Source: Acetatifactor sp.
GTDB lineage: Bacteria > Bacillota > Clostridia > Lachnospirales > Lachnospiraceae
Length of the DNA stretch: 64,000 bases
Assembly: GCA_024693365.1 (NCBI GenBank)
Contig: JAILLF010000044.1
Location: 38,463 to 102,462 of the forward strand
Reading direction: 5' to 3'
Part shown: positions 59,604-64,000 of the stretch, in pieces
How positions within the stretch are numbered: the first letter of the stretch is position 1
How the letters are laid out: each line of letters begins with the position of its first letter
Made by a program: the position numbers and the translations under genes
The notes under the pieces: generated by a model
Database searches by the model: none
The model's input: only the letters and a program-made list of their open reading frames with translations
Told to the model about the DNA's origin: nothing

Positions 59604-59750
59604 ACCTGAAATGATTGAGTATTTTACTAGAGTTTTCTGCACTTGATAGAACTGGATATAAGTTACGCTATAAGGAAGAGTTGCTGGATCAATATGCTTA
59701 TAAAACAAGAATAAAGAATTAAACATAGGGGCAAAGCGGGAGTGGTCAAA

Positions 59751-60473
59751 ATGATGGATGAAGATGAAGAAATTTTAGACTGTATGCTGGAAAGTGATTA
59801 TGAGGCAGAAAAGGCTAATTGCATAAAACTCGTCGAAAGCTTTCAAACAACAATGTATGACGGATACAAAAGAATGTTTCCGGTATGTTTATTATCTCGG
59901 TTATGGATCAAAGTTTTTTTGAAAGAAATGGTAAATATACAGTGCCTTCCTGATAAGGAAGAATATATTTCGATACGCAGAGAAAATGAGATTTATGAAA
60001 TCACATTATCAATTACATTATCAAATGCGAAGGGAAAAATGACTTGGATGGTTCCTTATCCTATAAGCATCAATAAAATTCAACAGTTTATTGTGGCAAA
60101 TAAAATAAAGCCCCAAACATTGGTCGTAGGAGATATAACAGGATTATTAGCGCCAGAGCGGTTAGAAGAATTAAAAAAAGAAATCAAAGAGTGTCGGAAT
60201 GATTTGTTGGCTCCAATAAAAAAGGATAATCCCATTATCATAATTGCATCGAAAGATATTGTTGGATCGCCTTATCTAATAAACGGAAATCACAGGGTAG
60301 TAAAAGCTATGATGTTAGGAAAAGAAACGGTAGAAGGTTATATTTTTAAAGCGAGTATTTGCGAAATTTGCGGTATGACAGAAGGGTACACGATGATATA
60401 CAAAATGATGCGAAAATTATATGCACGAGTTTATGGAGTTGACAGAAATCAATTATATAGGTATTTAGTTTAA
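59751..60473 (+). CDS. Hypothetical protein with ParB/sulfiredoxin-like NGNHR motif
   Basis: SPYLINGNHRVVKAMMLGKETVEGYIF. Confidence 0.55.
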   Translation: MMDEDEEILDCMLESDYEAEKANCIKLVESFQTTMYDGYKRMFPVCLLSRLWIKVFLKEMVNIQCLPDKEEYISIRRENEIYEITLSITLSNAKGKMTWMVPYPISINKIQQFIVANKIKPQTLVVGDITGLLAPERLEELKKEIKECRNDLLAPIKKDNPIIIIASKDIVGSPYLINGNHRVVKAMMLGKETVEGYIFKASICEICGMTEGYTMIYKMMRKLYARVYGVDRNQLYRYLV

Positions 60474-61473
60474 GCCAGACTCATCGTATTTGTCGCGTTT
60501 TCCCAAATTGCAAGAACTACAAAGGGTTCTTAGGTTCGACATGATTGTTCGACCGCCTTTACTAACAGGGAGGATGTGATCTACATGGAGTTTCACCCCA
60601 TCAGCTTGTCCGTGACCACAAATCTGACAACGAAAACCATCTCTTTTCAGTACGCGATATCTTAGATCATCTGTCATAAGTGAGCGTTCATATTGAGGAC
60701 CGTATTTTGAGAGGTCAATCGGATTTGTGTATTGAGCTTGATTGATTTCATATTTCTTAATGGCTTTGGTAATGCATTCGTCATCATATGTTTTGAAGGT
60801 GCTTCTGTGATTCCTTCCTTGAGGAGAAAGGTAAGAGATATGGCATTCAATTGTACATTTGCAAACGGGTTGCTGTAACTCATCATACTTTAACAAACTA
60901 TTTTCTATTTCATGAAATTTTTCTACAGGTATTTTAACTGTGAGAGCATCTTCAACCGCAGTATTGATATTAATGTGGGAAACTTCATCACAATATGATG
61001 CATATAATTGAGCGTTCTCGTTTGCTTTTTTTTTGATATGCTAATATCTCTTGATAATTTTCACAAATAGATTCGTAAAAAAAGGCTTCCATATCATACC
61101 GATCATAATCTTTATTTGATTCAAGTCTTCTATGGAATTCCATTGTTTTAGGAATCTCCTGAAATGCATAGCGCGCATTTATGCTTAAAAGCTGTTGATA
61201 TTTTCTGCTATTTTGTTTGACCAGGATTATGTTATTTGCTTTGAGATTGGATTTGTGTTTGATGATGCAGCGTTTTAGCGGATTTATTGAAAAGATAATA
61301 GCTACTAGTAAGACAAAGAGAATCCAGGAGAATAACTTGTGATTTTTATAGAAATCAATTACAAAAGTTAAGCATTTTAAGAACGGTTCGGATTCTAGAA
61401 AAATGAGAAGAACAAAAACAAGAAATGGAGATAAAGATTTCAGATATGTTTTAGGGGCTTTATTATTTCTCAT
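60465..61473 (-). pseudogene. Two-TM membrane protein with C-terminal HNH domain, split by a frameshift at an A9 tract (possibly phase-variable)
   Basis: ORF 61473-60988 and ORF 60896-60465 join if A9 (61026-61034) is read as A8: ...ILAYQKKANENAQLYASYCDEVSHININTAVEDALTVKIPVEKFHEIENSLLKYDELQQPVCKC...RDGFRCQICGHGQADGVKLHVDHILPVSKGG. Confidence 0.8.
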
Positions 61474-61712
61474 ATTATTATCCTCATATTGAATCGAAAA
61501 CCATGTTTTGTAAATGATATAATAATGTTAATATAGTATATCATACAATTGGAGAATACGGCAATTGAGAAATCAAAGTTTTCAAGGCTTTTTCGGAGCT
61601 TTTATTGTTTGAAACTGAAGTGGATAGAGATGATTTTAATATAGTTAAACTATAAAGCTTTATCCACGATGCCTATAATTATTTTATGCTAATTTGATTT
61701 ACAAGGGAGTAA

Positions 61713-63863
61713 GTGTCGATGAATTCGGTTTGTAAAGAATTATTCCGGGCTATTCATGAAGGAAAATGGCTAAAAATCGAATATCGTAATAAAGCTGGTG
61801 ACGTTACTAACTACTGGATTGGGATAAAGTCTGTTGATGTTGGCAAAAGGATGCTGGTGGTCGATGGATTACATCTGGGGTTTTATTCTTTGGAGGAACT
61901 TCGGATATATATTGATTCCATTCAAACGGCCGTAATCATAGATGGCACTTATTGTCCGATTAATAAATCATTAGTTGAAGATATTGCGATGCACCCTGAC
62001 AAGTATAAAACGCTCTTCGACAATGTCGTAAATCTGAAGATTCTGAATTATCTTGAGATGTGTAACCGGCTTGATACGACCCCGTATTTTACTGAATATG
62101 AGCTGATAAAGTTTTTGGATAGGGATTCATTTAGCGCCAAAGAGTATACGCTTAATCGAGCACAGTTTGCTGAGATAGTTAGAAACTTTTCTATTAGGGC
62201 AGATAAGAAAAAGAACGCTACTCAGACTGGAAATATACGAGTTAAGCAGCTTGCGATGAATGTGCTAAGTATCAACACCAAGAAAGGACTTTATCCACTT
62301 GCGTACAAAAAACTGAATCTTGACGTGAAAGCGGCTAAAATGGTTCCGGAAGAATCAATTACGATTTGCACGGAGTTCATGATAGATGGAACTCACAAGG
62401 AGAATATAAGAAAGTATCTCGATGCAGATGATTATGAATTGCTTGCTGATTACGAAAAAAATCAGGAGCTTATAAAAAATGCAATAACGAAATATACTGC
62501 AGGAAAAGCGATCGTAGATGACATGCCGTATGTTATTGGTATTGGCATGGACATAATAGTTGATCTTCATAAAGAATATCAGGCTATTGTAGAAATGTAT
62601 GAAAAAAAGAATGTTACGTTTCCTGTCAAAGCATTTTTTGGAGATCTTCTTGAAAAGCCACGAAGAATCAAAAGTTATCCAATAGCATTGATAGATAATA
62701 AGATCAATCTCGATCAGCTTCTTTCGATAAACAAAGCAATGCAGTATCCGACGGCTTACATTCAGGGGCCGCCCGGAACTGGGAAAACCAATACTATAAT
62801 GAATACTATTGTGACTGCTTTCTTCAACGAGCGAACAGTCTTATTTGTATCTTACAATAATCACCCGATTAACGGAGTTTTTGACAAACTCCGTAGTCTG
62901 AAATATAAAGATAAAACCATTCCGTTTCCGGTACTTCGATTGGGGAATACGGATAAAGTAAAAGAGTCCTTACGCTATATTCGTGAACTATATAAGCAGG
63001 TTGAAGCGATTAACATTTTCGAAAAGACGCTTGATAAACGAAAAGATGATCGGAAGGAACGAGCAAAGCAATTGACAGAACTTCTGAAAGTCTATGAGGA
63101 CTATATAGACTTGAAAGAAAGAAAAGAAACCTTAAATAGGCTTATAGAGTATCATGATCAAAGTGCTACGTCAGCGGCTCTGTTTCCGTTTGAAATGGAT
63201 CTTCAAGGAAGACAGATGAAGCAGATCGATGATGCTATTTCAGCCAAGCCGAAGGTAACGGAAAATGATGCATTAAAACTTTTGGACAGAAATGAAGAAG
63301 AGTTTTTACAGTATCTCTATTATGTTTCGGCTAAATACGTAAAACGACTTAGTGAAGAGAAATATGCTGAATTGAGGGGCATCATCAACAATGAAGATAG
63401 CGATGCGGCAGTTCAGGCGCTTAATAAATACATTTCGGAATCAGATAATGTTAGGAAGCTCCAAAGGATCTTCCCGGTGATCATTACTACGTGTATTTCA
63501 GCGCATAGAATCGGAAAAGCGGAACCGCTTTTTGATATGACGATAATGGATGAGGCAAGTCAGTGTAATACGGCCATGTCATTGATTCCAATCATCAGAG
63601 GAGAAAATCTGATGCTGGTCGGTGACCCGCAACAGCTGAATCCGGTTATTTTGCTTGATGATTTTACTAATCGTCGTCTGATGAAGGAATATAGTGTTCC
63701 GGAAGAATATAATTACAGAACGAATTCGATATATAAGGTTTATCTTGCAAGTGATTCCGTCAGTGACGAAATTCTGTTGCATAACCATTACAGGTGTGAT
63801 CCGAGAATCATTGGTTTCAACAACAAAAAGTACTACAATTCATTACTGAGTATTCAAGCGTAA
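61713..63863 (+). CDS. SF1 (Dna2/Upf1-like) helicase with AAA motifs, apparently truncated at the C-terminus
   Basis: YIQGPPGTGKTNTIMNTI, TIMDEASQCNTAMSLIPIIRGENLMLVGDPQQLNPVI, LHNHYRCDPRIIGFNNKKYYN. Confidence 0.85.
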   Translation: MSMNSVCKELFRAIHEGKWLKIEYRNKAGDVTNYWIGIKSVDVGKRMLVVDGLHLGFYSLEELRIYIDSIQTAVIIDGTYCPINKSLVEDIAMHPDKYKTLFDNVVNLKILNYLEMCNRLDTTPYFTEYELIKFLDRDSFSAKEYTLNRAQFAEIVRNFSIRADKKKNATQTGNIRVKQLAMNVLSINTKKGLYPLAYKKLNLDVKAAKMVPEESITICTEFMIDGTHKENIRKYLDADDYELLADYEKNQELIKNAITKYTAGKAIVDDMPYVIGIGMDIIVDLHKEYQAIVEMYEKKNVTFPVKAFFGDLLEKPRRIKSYPIALIDNKINLDQLLSINKAMQYPTAYIQGPPGTGKTNTIMNTIVTAFFNERTVLFVSYNNHPINGVFDKLRSLKYKDKTIPFPVLRLGNTDKVKESLRYIRELYKQVEAINIFEKTLDKRKDDRKERAKQLTELLKVYEDYIDLKERKETLNRLIEYHDQSATSAALFPFEMDLQGRQMKQIDDAISAKPKVTENDALKLLDRNEEEFLQYLYYVSAKYVKRLSEEKYAELRGIINNEDSDAAVQALNKYISESDNVRKLQRIFPVIITTCISAHRIGKAEPLFDMTIMDEASQCNTAMSLIPIIRGENLMLVGDPQQLNPVILLDDFTNRRLMKEYSVPEEYNYRTNSIYKVYLASDSVSDEILLHNHYRCDPRIIGFNNKKYYNSLLSIQA

Positions 63864-63926
63864 GCTGTCATTCATGAGTACTGCACATCAAAACACCCTG
63901 CATTTCTGCAGGGGTTGAGAAGTGTT

Positions 63927-64000
63927 TTACATATTCATTTGTTCCTTGAAAAAGTTAAGACTTTTTGTACTTGCTGGGGCATTCCTTTTGAACTCGGTCT
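63927..64000 (-). CDS. C-terminal end of a minus-strand ORF entering from the right edge (partial, unidentified)
   Basis: Minus-strand reading TEFKRNAPASTKSLNFFKEQMNM*, hairpin ccctgca-ttt-ctgcaggg just beyond its stop. Confidence 0.35.
   Translation of the reverse strand, partial: TEFKRNAPASTKSLNFFKEQMNM

Noticed and set aside
1-64000. rRNA and tRNA genes
   Set aside because: No tRNA cloverleaf with GGTTCGAATCC-type arms or rRNA motifs were recognised by eye; a tRNAscan run would be needed to exclude them fully

Overview
This 64 kb window looks like a Firmicutes chromosome, probably Lachnospiraceae (sporulation gene, sigma-A-type promoters, family content). About 1-46 kb is mostly ordinary genome: PTS EIIC fragment, orphan reverse transcriptase, ABC-F ATPase, GerA-type germination protein, MurG, orphan C5 DNA methyltransferase, GntR-controlled ABC exporter, Pfs/LuxS, GGDEF sensor, TraX, a CAAX-type protease, and a LacI-controlled galactan locus with two GH53 galactanases. 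About 46.9-64 kb is an accessory region: a frameshifted toxin-like gene, an IS110-family element with long structured flanks, an XRE-HTH/RelA-SpoT-like HD fusion, a secreted peptidase, then a lower-GC defence-like island (methyltransferase+HNH, HAD, PLD-SF2 helicase, broken HNH, ParB-like protein, TM-HNH broken at an A9 tract, truncated SF1 helicase). The signals most worth follow-up are: (1) a 7-copy, 53-bp tandem array of CTACGGG...CCCGTAG hairpins between the two GH53 genes; (2) an A9 homopolymer that splits one membrane-HNH gene into two ORFs, a possible phase-variation switch; (3) an orphan RT with an in-frame 36-bp minisatellite and a structured 5' leader; (4) a second nuclease gene split by an AG-dinucleotide duplication; (5) a candidate bridge RNA of the IS110 element. 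All family calls come from reading motifs by eye; no database search was run.
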